64,000 nucleotides of DNA from Nocardia amamiensis (GTDB lineage: Bacteria > Actinomycetota > Actinomycetes > Mycobacteriales > Mycobacteriaceae): contig NZ_JADLQX010000006.1 in the NCBI RefSeq assembly GCF_015477605.1, positions 124,001-188,000 on the forward strand, written 5' to 3'. Below the pieces are notes generated by a model. The model was not told where the DNA came from. It did not search any database and saw only the letters and a list, made by a program, of their open reading frames with translations. Position numbers and translations under genes: made by a program. Numbering within the stretch: the stretch's first letter is position 1; every line of letters starts with the position of its first letter. Positions 8,904 through 16,902 of this stretch are shown piece after piece.

Positions 8904-10415
8904 GTGTTGTTCTCGGATGTCGTCCTGGCCTCGGAGACTGTTCGGGCGACCAGGTCACGAAAGACGAAGATCGCCACGTTGGCGGGGCTGCTGACGTCGG
9001 CCGAACCCCAGGAACTGGCGCCTGTGGTCGCCTGGGTGTCCGGTGAACTGCCGCAGGGCCGGATCGGGACGGGCTGGCGCACACTCGCCGGGCTGGACCA
9101 CCCACCGGCGGCCGGGGCGACGCTGACGGTCTCCGCGGTGCATGCCGCGCTGAGCGATCTGGCCCAGACCTCCGGCCCCGGTTCGGCGGCCCGCCGCAAG
9201 GAACTGCTCACCGCGCTTTGGTCCGCCGCCACCACGGATGAGCAGGGCTTTCTGCTGCGCCTGCTGACCGGGGAGCTGCGCCAGGGCGCGTTGACGGCTG
9301 TCGTCGCCGAGGCCGTGGCGATCAGCGCCGACGTGCCCGCCGACCTGGTTCGCCGGGCGTACATGCTGTCGGGCCAGTTGCCGGTCACCGCCGCGGCCGC
9401 GCTCACCGGCGGCGCCGCCGCACTCGCCGAGTTCCGGCTCGAGGTCGGTCGTCCCATCCAGCCCATGCTGGCCTCGCCGGGCGCGACGCTGGACGAGGCG
9501 CTGCTCGAATTCGAGGGCGAGGTGAGCGTCGAGCACAAGCTGGACGGTGCCCGCATCCAGGTGCACCGGAACGGGGATCAGGTCCGGGTGTTCACCAGGA
9601 CGCTGCGCGACATCACCGCGGGCGTCCCGGAGCTGGTCCAGCTGGTCGCCGGTCTGGCCTGCACGAGCGTAGTGCTGGACGGCGAGACACTCGCGCTCAC
9701 CGACGCGGGGCGCCCGCGCCCGTTCCAGGAGACCATGAGCCGCTTCGCCGAAGTGAGCTCCACCCGCGAACTGCTGTTGCACCCGTACTTCTTCGACTGT
9801 TTGCACCTGGACGGGCGGGACCTGCTGGACGCTCCGTTGGCGGAGCGGCGCGCCGCGCTGACCGAAGTGGCGGGCGAGCACAGCATCCCCGCTCTGCTGC
9901 GGCCGGATGCCGAGGCGGCCGCCGAATACTTCGACGGCGCGCTCGCGGCAGGGCACGAGGGCGTCATGGTCAAGTCGTTGACCGCGCCGTACGCTGCGGG
10001 CAGGCGCGGCCGGGCCTGGCAGAAGATCAAGCCGACGCACATCCTCGATTTGATCGTGCTCGGCGCGGAGTGGGGCTACGGCCGCCGCACGGGCTACCTG
10101 TCGAATCTGCACCTCGGCGCCCGCGATCCGGACACGGGCGAACCGGTCATGGTGGGCAAGACCTTCAAAGGTCTCACCGACGCGCTCCTGCACTGGCAGA
10201 CCGCCGAATTCCCGCGGCACGAGCGATCCCGCGATCAGTACACCGTGTACCTGTGGCCCCGGCTGGTCGTCGAGATCGCCCTCGACGGGGTCCAGGTGAG
10301 CCCGCGCTATCCCGGCGGCGTCGCATTGCGCTTCGCTCGCGTGGTGCGCTACCGCCCGGACAAGGAACCCGCCGACGCCGACACCATCGACACCGTCCGC
10401 GCCCTTTTGCCCTGA
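8904..10415 (+). CDS. ligB: ATP-dependent DNA ligase (LigB-type)
   Basis: A 503-residue monomeric ligase. The catalytic lysine is K212 in motif I, EHKLDGARIQVH. Other adenylation motifs are visible: LDGETLAL (III), FFDCLHLDG, EGVMVKS (IV) and AWQKIKPTHILDL (V). The N-terminal helical DNA-binding domain precedes them. Length and ends resemble M. tuberculosis LigB, a non-essential ligase that accompanies NAD-dependent LigA. The frame is open far upstream over the antisense of ramB; GTG 8904 is chosen because homologues start with this LFSDVV segment and TACCGT lies eight bases before it (leaderless). Confidence 0.9.
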   Translation: MLFSDVVLASETVRATRSRKTKIATLAGLLTSAEPQELAPVVAWVSGELPQGRIGTGWRTLAGLDHPPAAGATLTVSAVHAALSDLAQTSGPGSAARRKELLTALWSAATTDEQGFLLRLLTGELRQGALTAVVAEAVAISADVPADLVRRAYMLSGQLPVTAAAALTGGAAALAEFRLEVGRPIQPMLASPGATLDEALLEFEGEVSVEHKLDGARIQVHRNGDQVRVFTRTLRDITAGVPELVQLVAGLACTSVVLDGETLALTDAGRPRPFQETMSRFAEVSSTRELLLHPYFFDCLHLDGRDLLDAPLAERRAALTEVAGEHSIPALLRPDAEAAAEYFDGALAAGHEGVMVKSLTAPYAAGRRGRAWQKIKPTHILDLIVLGAEWGYGRRTGYLSNLHLGARDPDTGEPVMVGKTFKGLTDALLHWQTAEFPRHERSRDQYTVYLWPRLVVEIALDGVQVSPRYPGGVALRFARVVRYRPDKEPADADTIDTVRALLP

Positions 10416-10747
10416 GCGTCCTCTTTCTCGACGCCGAAGGCGCGATAGGCGATGATCACCGGCTTCCGGCGTCATGCGCGGCCAGCTGTGCCGTGGTCTC
10501 ACGGCGTGCTGCTCGTTGACGGGTGCGGTCGTGGGGGAGCACGGAGGCGTCGACGGAGTCGAGCTGCGGAGCGTTGTCGACGCGACTCGCGAAGTGAAGC
10601 GCGCCCGATCGGCCGAGGGCGCGTGTCGGGCGTGCGAAGGCTCTCGAGCCACTGTAAGTATGGGCAGCGCAAGGTTCCGGATGGCCGCCACAATGCAATG
10701 GTCCGGCCGGTTCGTGCTTCCGGACAAGGAATCGGCGGGCGGGTGGG
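10416..10747. other. Intergenic region upstream of the lipase gene
   Basis: These 332 bases contain no convincing gene on either strand. TAAGTAT near 10655 could be a -10 element of the lipase promoter. No strong inverted repeat or operator was recognised. Confidence 0.4.
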
Positions 10748-12004
10748 ATGATGCGAAAGTTGCTGTGCGGGCGGTCTGCCCGACTGCTGGTGGCGCTGCT
10801 CGGCGCCGTGGCGGTGAGTGCGGTCGGAACGCCCGCGCACGCGAATCCGATCGAGCAGTTCCTCACCCCCTCCCGCGAGTACGGCGGGATTCTGCCCACG
10901 CCGCTGGGCGATCCGTTCTACACGCCGCCGCCGGAGTTCGAGAGCCAGCCGCCGGGAACGGTTCTCGCGACCCGTCCGGGCGGCACCGGCCTGACGGCTT
11001 TTCCGTTGACCTCGACCGAAGTGCTGCTCCGATCCACCGACGCCAAGGGCCGCCCGGTCCCGGTGGTCGCGACGCTGCTGGTGCCGAAGACGCCGTGGAC
11101 CCGGCCGGGCCCGCGCCCGCTGGTGACGTTCAATGCCGCCATCGATTCACTCGGGCATCGGTGCGCGCCGTCCTACGAACTCAAGAGCGAGCTGTCGGCC
11201 AAGCTGTGGGCCGCCCAGATTCCCCTGTCCAAGGGCTACGCCGTGCTCGTGCCGGACCATCAGGGCCCGCGTCAGGCGTACGGCGCGGGTGTGATGGCCG
11301 GGCACGCGGTGCTCGACGCGATCAGGGCCGCGGTGGGAACGCCGGAGTTCGGATTGCGACCGGACACGCCGACGGTGGTCACGGGCTACTCCGGTGGCGC
11401 TATCGCGAGCGGGTGGGCCGCCCAGTTGGCGCCGGTGTACGCGCCGGAGCTGAATCTCGTCGGTGCGGCGTTCGGCGGAATTCCCGCCGACTTCGGCATG
11501 CTGCTGGGCACCATGAACGGCCGCAACCTCGCGTCCGGGGTCTTCCTGGCCGCGACGCTCGGGCTGGCGCGGGAGTACCCGGAGATGCTCGAGTTGATGA
11601 ACGACAACGGCTGGCGCCTGGCTCAGATCGGCAAGGACTTCTGCATGTCCGCGCAGGAGTTCGCCGGGGTCGTCGCGCCGATCCCGGTGCAGGTGCTCAC
11701 CGACGCGGCCGCGCCCACCGATCTGCCGGTGATCAAGGAGGTCCTGGCCGCCAACCGGTTGGGCGCTGCCGCGCCGACGGTACCGGTGTTCCTCTATCAC
11801 GCCACGCACGATCCGTGGGTGCCGCTGGCCGGTGCGGAGAATCTCTACGCGGACTGGTGTCGCGCCGGGACGCCGGTTGATTTCCAGGTCTACCTAGGCG
11901 AACACTTCCTGGTCGGGATGAGCGGCATCCCCGGGGCGACCGAGTGGATCGACGATCGCTTCGCAGGCCGGCCCGTAGCTTCCGGCTGCACCCGATTCGG
12001 CTGA
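10748..12004 (+). CDS. Secreted lipase (secretory lipase/LIP family)
   Basis: A 418-residue alpha/beta hydrolase. Residues 1-31 form a Sec signal peptide (basic start, hydrophobic core, cleavage near AHA-NPIEQ). The nucleophile is Ser215 in GYSGG, and HATHDPWVP and GEHFLVG near the C-terminus probably carry the acid and histidine of the triad. This resembles PF03583 secretory lipases, which are common in mycolate actinomycetes and hydrolyse acylglycerols. A GGGTGGGA stretch precedes ATG 10748; ATG 10751 is equally possible. The gene appears monocistronic. Confidence 0.85.
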   Translation: MMRKLLCGRSARLLVALLGAVAVSAVGTPAHANPIEQFLTPSREYGGILPTPLGDPFYTPPPEFESQPPGTVLATRPGGTGLTAFPLTSTEVLLRSTDAKGRPVPVVATLLVPKTPWTRPGPRPLVTFNAAIDSLGHRCAPSYELKSELSAKLWAAQIPLSKGYAVLVPDHQGPRQAYGAGVMAGHAVLDAIRAAVGTPEFGLRPDTPTVVTGYSGGAIASGWAAQLAPVYAPELNLVGAAFGGIPADFGMLLGTMNGRNLASGVFLAATLGLAREYPEMLELMNDNGWRLAQIGKDFCMSAQEFAGVVAPIPVQVLTDAAAPTDLPVIKEVLAANRLGAAAPTVPVFLYHATHDPWVPLAGAENLYADWCRAGTPVDFQVYLGEHFLVGMSGIPGATEWIDDRFAGRPVASGCTRFG

Positions 12005-12091
12005 GCAGGGCGAACAGGATAGTCCATCCTGGGCGAACGGCGCGCGGCAACCGGGCGGCACTCGTATTCGCCGGTGCTTCACACTGGAGGC

Positions 12092-13312
12092 GTGACCGTC
12101 GAACTACTGGTTCTCCTGATCGTCATCAGCACGGCGCTCGCCTTCGATTTCACCAATGGATTCCACGACACCGCCAACGCCATGGCGACCTCGATCGCCA
12201 CCGGTGCCCTCCGCCCGCGCGTCGCGGTCACGCTCTCGGCGGTGCTGAACCTGATCGGTGCGTTCCTGTCCGTCGCCGTCGCCGCGACCGTGGCCAAGGG
12301 GATCGTCCGCCTCGACGCGGTGTCGGGCCAGGACCTGCTCGTCATCGTGTTCGCCGGTCTGGTCGGCGGGATTCTGTGGAACCTGCTCACCTGGTTGTTC
12401 GGGTTGCCGTCGAGTTCTTCGCACGCGCTGTTCGGCGGTCTGATCGGCGCGACGCTCGCCGCGCTCGGCTGGAGCGGGGTGATCTGGGCGTCCGGTTCGG
12501 AGGGCGTGGTCACCAAGATCGTTCTTCCCGCGGTGCTCGCCCCGGTCGTCGCCGCGCTGGTCTCGGCGATCGGCACCTGGCTGGTCTACCGGATCACCAA
12601 GGGCTCCGACGAAGGCAAGGTCACTCAGGGCTTCCGCTGGGGACAGATCGGCTCGGCCTCGCTGGTCTCGCTGGCGCACGGCACCAACGACGCGCAGAAG
12701 ACGATGGGCGTGATCTTCCTAGCGCTCGTGGCGCACGGGACGCTCACCAAGAACGACGAGATGCCGCTGTGGGTGATGGCCGCATGTGCTGTGGCGATCG
12801 CGGCGGGCACGTATCTCGGCGGGTGGCGGATCATCCGGACGCTCGGCAAGGGCCTGGTCGAGATCGACTCACCGCAGGGCTTGGCGGCCGAGTCCGCCTC
12901 GGCGGCGATCATTCTCACCTCTGCGCACTTCGGGTTGCCGCTGTCGACCACGCAGACCGCGACCGGCTCGATCCTCGGCACCGGTCTCGGCAAGGGCGCC
13001 GAGGTGCGATGGGGCGTGATGGGGCGGATGGTCGTCGCCTGGTTGCTCACCTTGCCGCTGGCCGGTGTGGCCGGGGCGGTCTGCTGGGTCATCGCGCACG
13101 TCATCGGTGGGCTGGCGGGCGTGCTGGTGGTCTTCACCATCCTGATCGCATTGTCGACCTTGATGTATCTGCGGTCGCGGCGCGACCCGGTGCACACCGG
13201 AAACGTCAACGAGTGGCCGAGTGGTAGTACCGATCCCCAGGCGGCCGCGGAGAAGCCCGCCGACGGCGGCCCGGCGACGCCGTCGAACTCGACCCATTCG
13301 GCCCAGGTGTAG
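12092..13312 (+). CDS. pitA: Low-affinity inorganic phosphate transporter PitA
   Basis: About 406 residues with ten hydrophobic segments. Both PiT signature repeats are seen: FDFTNGFHDTANAMATSIATGALRP near the N-terminus and SLAHGTNDAQKTMGVI with GLPLSTTQT in the second half. It carries metal-phosphate or phosphate/proton symport across the membrane. GTG 12092 aligns with the PitA family start; GTG 12074 is an alternative because GGAGG sits only one base before 12092. It heads a gene order (pitA, small membrane protein, DUF3349) also seen in mycobacteria around Rv0545c-Rv0543c. Confidence 0.92.
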   Translation: MTVELLVLLIVISTALAFDFTNGFHDTANAMATSIATGALRPRVAVTLSAVLNLIGAFLSVAVAATVAKGIVRLDAVSGQDLLVIVFAGLVGGILWNLLTWLFGLPSSSSHALFGGLIGATLAALGWSGVIWASGSEGVVTKIVLPAVLAPVVAALVSAIGTWLVYRITKGSDEGKVTQGFRWGQIGSASLVSLAHGTNDAQKTMGVIFLALVAHGTLTKNDEMPLWVMAACAVAIAAGTYLGGWRIIRTLGKGLVEIDSPQGLAAESASAAIILTSAHFGLPLSTTQTATGSILGTGLGKGAEVRWGVMGRMVVAWLLTLPLAGVAGAVCWVIAHVIGGLAGVLVVFTILIALSTLMYLRSRRDPVHTGNVNEWPSGSTDPQAAAEKPADGGPATPSNSTHSAQV

Positions 13313-13323
13313 GAGGACCAGGC

Positions 13324-13608
13324 GTGCACACTCTCGTCACGAATCTGAGCTCGCTGGGGAAGGTCACCGCGGCCGGGCTGCTGCTCGGCGCGGGCCTGCC
13401 GATGATCTTCGCGATCGGAGTGCGGTTCTGGTCCCTATCGGCCGCCGTGACCGCCGACGGACGCACGGTGCGGCGCAACTATCCGGCGCTCGCGGTGGCG
13501 CTGGTGTGCCTCACCCTGGTCGTCGCGGCGATCATCACTGGCATCCTCTACACGGCCAAGGCGTTTCTGGCGGCCAGATTCGGCATCCATCTGTTCGGAC
13601 AGGCATGA
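13324..13608 (+). CDS. Small membrane protein downstream of pitA
   Basis: A 94-residue protein with two hydrophobic segments (about residues 15-38 and 54-80) separated by a short polar loop containing RTVRRNYPA. It resembles the Rv0544c-type protein that follows pitA in mycobacteria, and is probably a membrane accessory of unknown function. GTG 13324 has an excellent AGGAGG site 7 nt upstream that overlaps the pitA stop. Its TGA overlaps the next ATG (ATGA). Confidence 0.85.
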   Translation: MHTLVTNLSSLGKVTAAGLLLGAGLPMIFAIGVRFWSLSAAVTADGRTVRRNYPALAVALVCLTLVVAAIITGILYTAKAFLAARFGIHLFGQA

Positions 13609-13955
13609 AGGGCGGCAGTGTGACCGATCAAGCGAAACCCGCGCCGATCCGGCCCAAGCTGCTCGGCAAGATCGTAGGCTGGCTGCGTGCGGGTTACCCG
13701 CAGGGCGTTCCGCGGTCGGACTATGTCGCGCTGTTGGCGGTGCTGCACCGCCACCTCACCGACTACGAGGTGGCCGCGATCGCCGAGGAACTGGCCGCCT
13801 CGAATCCGGAAACCGGGATCACCCGCGCGGAGATCGAGCAGGCCATCGCCCGGTTCGCCAAGGAACAACCGGACGACGACGACATCGCCCGCGTCGCCTC
13901 GCACTTGGCGGCGGGTGGCTGGCCCTTGGCCGACCCGCCCGCCGATTCCGACTGA
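13605..13955 (+). CDS. DUF3349 protein, first copy
   Basis: A 116-residue acidic protein with the DUF3349 pattern: GKIVGWLRAGYPQGVPRSDYVALLAVLHRHLTDYEVAAIAEEL, then a conserved C-terminal helix with DDIARVASHLAAGGWPL. The mycobacterial member is Rv0543c, a small helical protein of unknown role. ATG 13605 overlaps the previous stop; GTG 13620, preceded by GAAGGG, is a plausible alternative start. It lies in the pitA operon. Confidence 0.83.
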   Translation: MKGGSVTDQAKPAPIRPKLLGKIVGWLRAGYPQGVPRSDYVALLAVLHRHLTDYEVAAIAEELAASNPETGITRAEIEQAIARFAKEQPDDDDIARVASHLAAGGWPLADPPADSD

Positions 13956-13972
13956 CCGAAAAGCGATCGCCG

Positions 13973-14263
13973 ATGCCTCCCTTCCTGACCGCGATCATCG
14001 ACTGGCTGCGGGCGGGATATCCGGATGGTGTCCCGGAATCCGACTACATCCCGCTGCTCGCGCTGCTGCGCCGCCGCCTGTCCGACGAGGAGGTGGCCCG
14101 GATCGCCGCCGAGCTGGCCGATCCCGGCGATACGACGGATATCCAGGTCACCATCACCAAGATCACCAACGACATGCCGTCCGAAGCCGACGTCGCTCGG
14201 GTGCGCGCCCGCGTCGAGGCGCGCGCCTGGCCGGACCAGGAGAACGGTTCCGGAGATTCATGA
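13973..14263 (+). CDS. DUF3349 protein, second copy
   Basis: A 96-residue paralogue of the preceding gene, with IIDWLRAGYPDGVPESDYIPLLALLRRRLSDEEVARIAAEL and SEADVARVRARVEARAWP. It is the closer match to mycobacterial Rv0543c. The tandem pair 17 bp apart suggests local duplication and divergence within the phosphate-transport operon. It ends convergently with the next gene, the two stop codons abutting as TCATGA. Confidence 0.85.
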   Translation: MPPFLTAIIDWLRAGYPDGVPESDYIPLLALLRRRLSDEEVARIAAELADPGDTTDIQVTITKITNDMPSEADVARVRARVEARAWPDQENGSGDS

Positions 14264-14698
14264 CCCCGACCGGGGGCCGCTGAGGTACGGCAGGCGGCGC
14301 AGTCCCGCCGCGACTTCGTAGGCGAGATCTTCGTAACCGAGTGCCAGTTCGGCGAGGCGCTCCCAGGCGTCGTGCACGGCCCATTCCGGTGCGGCGGGCA
14401 GGATGTCGTGGGCGGAGGCGGAGAACTGGGCGAGCCGGTCGATCACCATGCCCACCGTTTCGGTGTGCATGAAGGCGCCGCCGTGCGGAAGCGGCATCTC
14501 GGTCGCCACCCAGCGATCGATGGCGACGACGAGCCCGGCCCGGTGCTGATCGATCAGGTTCGCCCCGCCCGGCTCGGTAAGCAGACGACGCTGGTGCAAT
14601 CCCGCGAGCAGGTGCGCGGACGCAAGAATCGGATGGTCGCCGCGCGGCGTCGCGCGGCAGGCATGCAGGACAAGTTCTTTGGTCGGCAGCGGTCGCAC
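14258..14698 (-). CDS. DUF4254 domain protein, copy A
   Basis: A 146-residue helical protein of a family common in Nocardia. Motifs are HPILASAHLLAGLHQRRL, IDQHRAGLVVAIDRWV, LHTET-like MHTETVGMVIDRLAQ and YEDLAYEVAAGLRRLP. The start is set at GTG 14698 because a near-perfect AGGGGGG lies 8 nt upstream on this strand. A paralogue occurs at 46631-47083, also on the minus strand. Function is unknown; the conserved histidines and acidic residues are a pattern, not evidence of catalysis. Confidence 0.8.
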   Translation of the reverse strand: MRPLPTKELVLHACRATPRGDHPILASAHLLAGLHQRRLLTEPGGANLIDQHRAGLVVAIDRWVATEMPLPHGGAFMHTETVGMVIDRLAQFSASAHDILPAAPEWAVHDAWERLAELALGYEDLAYEVAAGLRRLPYLSGPRSGS

Positions 14699-14754
14699 CG
14701 CGATTACCCCCCTGAATCGACTGGTATTGCCGGGCAGTACGCGAAACGCGCGAG

Positions 14755-15048
14755 TCATCGCCGATGCCGCCCGCCCGGGCGCGGCAATCGGTACCCATGA
14801 CGGGCATCCCAAGGCTTCTCGATGACGACCAGGCCGAGCGCTTCCATCGCGGTGAGCCCGATCCGGCTCGCCAACTCCTCCATCAGCGAAACCGCTTCCG
14901 CCGCTTGAATAGCCGCCGCCGCCTGCTCCGTCGACACCATCCGACCGCGCAGATAGGACACCACCCACGCGTCCTCGCTGACCCGCCGCGCCTCATGCGG
15001 CGTCCGATCACTCACCATCCAAGCCCGGTCGATGACGTGCACAGACAT
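14755..15048 (-). CDS. Hypothetical protein upstream of DUF4254 copy A
   Basis: A 97-residue protein beginning MSVHVIDRAWMVSDRTPHEARRV. It is mostly helical with an alanine-rich centre (STEQAAAAIQAAEAVSLMEEL) and a basic C-terminus. The ATG has a GGAGGGGG site and the gene lies 56 bp before DUF4254, so co-transcription is likely. I do not recognise a named domain. The short DNA upstream is shared divergently with the XRE gene. Confidence 0.7.
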   Translation of the reverse strand: MSVHVIDRAWMVSDRTPHEARRVSEDAWVVSYLRGRMVSTEQAAAAIQAAEAVSLMEELASRIGLTAMEALGLVVIEKPWDARHGYRLPRPGGRHRR

Positions 15049-15235
15049 TCAGAACCCCCTCCATCCCCGCCGAGCGGGACCGGAAGCCCCCGCCTGTGAT
15101 GCGCGACACAAAGAAGCTATGACAGGTCCACTGATTAGTCAAGTTGACCAGTCACTTTGACAAGCTCGATCCGCCATGGATGCGAGTACGGTCTTCTGCA
15201 CGAACAGCCGCGGAGCCGGAAGGACGCATCGGACG

Positions 15236-16096
15236 ATGGCACCACTCTCGCCCACGGTCGCGCGCTGGGAGCTCATGCTCCGAATCAAGCGCCGCCGCAC
15301 CGAGTTCGACGTCACCGGTGCCGTGATCGCCAAAGAACTCGGCTTCACGCTGTCGTACTGGTCGAAGGTGGAGAAGGACCGGATCCTCGCCGAAGACAAG
15401 CTGCGAAAGCTGATGGACCTACTGGAATTCGACGCGGACGAGCGTGCGGAAATGCTGCGGCTGCGCGAAATCGCGAAGCGGCGCGGGTGGTGGTCGGAGT
15501 ATGCCGGTCTGCTGTCGGACGAAGTGGCACGGCTTTACGGATTGGAATACGGGGCGCACAACATCCGGAGCTACACGAGCATCCTGATCCCCGGTTTGTT
15601 GCAGACAGAGGAGTACGCGCGGGCGGTGATCGCCGTCGATAGGGCGCGGATTCGGCAAGTCGAGATCGACCGCTGGGTCGAGGTGCGCATGCGGAGGCAG
15701 GAGCGGCTTACCGGAGCGGAGCCGGTGCAGCTGACCGCGATTGTCAACGAGGCCGCGCTGACGCAACGAACCGGTGGTGTCGACATCCTGAAAGGCCAGC
15801 TTCTGCATCTGCTCTCGGTTGCAGACAAGCGCTCCGACGCGGTCGACATCCGAGTCATACCATTCGACGCGCCAGGCGGTGCGTTGCTGACCGGTGCGTC
15901 GTTCCACCTGCTCGGTTTCGACAGCGCACTTCTACCTGACGTGGCGTGGACTGAGACACTGGTTCATCTCGGCGTGGTCGAGGACGGCGAGTCCGTCCGG
16001 CACCTTTCCACCATGTTCGGCAACGCCCTCGCCGAGCATGCGCTCCCGCGGATCGAGTCGATGGCGGTGATTGAACGCATTTTGGGCGCGCTGTAG
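15236..16096 (+). CDS. XRE regulator with DUF5753 (Scr1-like)
   Basis: A 286-residue regulator. Residues 10-70 form an XRE helix-turn-helix (AKELGFTLSYWSKVEKDRI). The rest is DUF5753, with IRSYTSILIPGLLQTEEYARAVI, RRQERL and IPFDAPGGALLTGASFHLLGF. Such proteins pair with DUF397 partners in Streptomyces and Nocardia (for example Scr1/Scr2), and some behave like toxin-antitoxin or developmental switches. ATG 15236 follows GGAAGGA; it is preferred over an ATG 60 bases upstream. Two DUF397 genes follow directly. Confidence 0.85.
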   Translation: MAPLSPTVARWELMLRIKRRRTEFDVTGAVIAKELGFTLSYWSKVEKDRILAEDKLRKLMDLLEFDADERAEMLRLREIAKRRGWWSEYAGLLSDEVARLYGLEYGAHNIRSYTSILIPGLLQTEEYARAVIAVDRARIRQVEIDRWVEVRMRRQERLTGAEPVQLTAIVNEAALTQRTGGVDILKGQLLHLLSVADKRSDAVDIRVIPFDAPGGALLTGASFHLLGFDSALLPDVAWTETLVHLGVVEDGESVRHLSTMFGNALAEHALPRIESMAVIERILGAL

Positions 16097-16106
16097 CCTG
16101 ATCGGC

Positions 16107-16304
16107 ATGGGGAGTGCGACCAGTTGGTTCAAGTCATCGCATTCGAACGACAGCGTCGCCTGCGTCGAGGTGTGCTTCGATGGTGATCTAGTTCTGGTTC
16201 GCGACAGCAAGTTTCAAGGATCGCCGGACGCGTGGCCCGTACTGGCGTTCACTACCTCGCAGTGGTCTGCCTTCACATCGGCCGTCCGCGCCCAACTCAC
16301 CTAG
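16107..16304 (+). CDS. DUF397 protein, first of a tandem pair
   Basis: A 65-residue protein with the full DUF397 pattern: WFKSSHSNDSVACVEVCF, VLVRDSKF and WPVLAFTTSQWSAFTSAVR. The ATG lies 10 bp after the XRE gene stop. DUF397 proteins are the small partners of XRE-DUF5753 regulators. Their function is known only for a few Streptomyces examples. Confidence 0.85.
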   Translation: MGSATSWFKSSHSNDSVACVEVCFDGDLVLVRDSKFQGSPDAWPVLAFTTSQWSAFTSAVRAQLT

Positions 16305-16319
16305 GTGTGCCGCAAGAAG

Positions 16320-16520
16320 ATGTCGCGCGCGACCGGCTGGTTCACGTCGTCCCATTCCAAGGACAGTCAGACCTGCGTCGAGGTGTGCTTCGATGGCGAC
16401 CGAGTACTGGTCCGTGACAGCAAGTTTCATGGCACGCCGGGCGCTCAGCCCGTCCTGGCATTCACACCCACCCAGTGGTCCGCATTCACATCGGCGATTC
16501 GATCCGCCGAACTTGCCTAG
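16320..16520 (+). CDS. DUF397 protein, second of a tandem pair
   Basis: A 66-residue paralogue of the preceding protein, nearly identical in layout (GWFTSSHSKDSQTCVEVCFDGD, VLVRDSKFHGTP, PVLAFTPTQWSAFTSAIR). It starts at ATG 16320; a GTG directly after the previous stop (16305) is in the same frame and would add five residues. The high DNA similarity to the first copy points to recent tandem duplication. Confidence 0.83.
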   Translation: MSRATGWFTSSHSKDSQTCVEVCFDGDRVLVRDSKFHGTPGAQPVLAFTPTQWSAFTSAIRSAELA

Positions 16521-16724
16521 TCGAGCGACAACCGCAACCACTGTCGTCCTACTCCCAGCCGACTCTCAGCTTGACTACAAGCAACACTCAGCCGGACCGG
16601 GAAGAGTAGCCCCGTCGGTGCAACCAACCGACAGCACGACCGGTGGACAACTGCCCTGCTCCACCACCCGACCGGCCGGCGGCGCCGACTTCCCTCGCCC
16701 GCGCCGCCGGCCGCTCCCAGCGAC

Positions 16725-16779
16725 GAGTGGCACATCACTGAGGCAAAACGCGAGAAGGTACCTCCGTGGTGTGCCACTC
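16725..16779. repeat. 55-bp palindromic element, copy 1
   Basis: The element is bounded by perfect 10-bp inverted repeats, GAGTGGCACA and TGTGCCACTC, with AAACGCGAGAAG in the middle. It lies in the 382-bp gap between the DUF397 and aldolase genes, which otherwise holds no gene. A second copy begins 116 bp later. Confidence 0.75.
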
Positions 16780-16840
16780 GCAGAGGTCTGCGCCGTGGCG
16801 GCGGAGGGCGTGGCGGACCACCACCCCCGACATCCTTCGC

Positions 16841-16895
16841 GAGTGGCACATGGCTGCGGCGAAACGCGAGAAGACCTCTCCGTGGTGTGCCACTC
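16841..16895. repeat. 55-bp palindromic element, copy 2
   Basis: It has the same length, the same perfect 10-bp terminal inverted repeats and the same AAACGCGAGAAG core as copy 1, in the same orientation. It ends 8 bp before the aldolase stop codon, so it could fold as a 3-prime hairpin of that operon. Its origin (REP/MITE-like) and function are unknown. Confidence 0.75.
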
Positions 16896-16902
16896 GCGGT
16901 GA

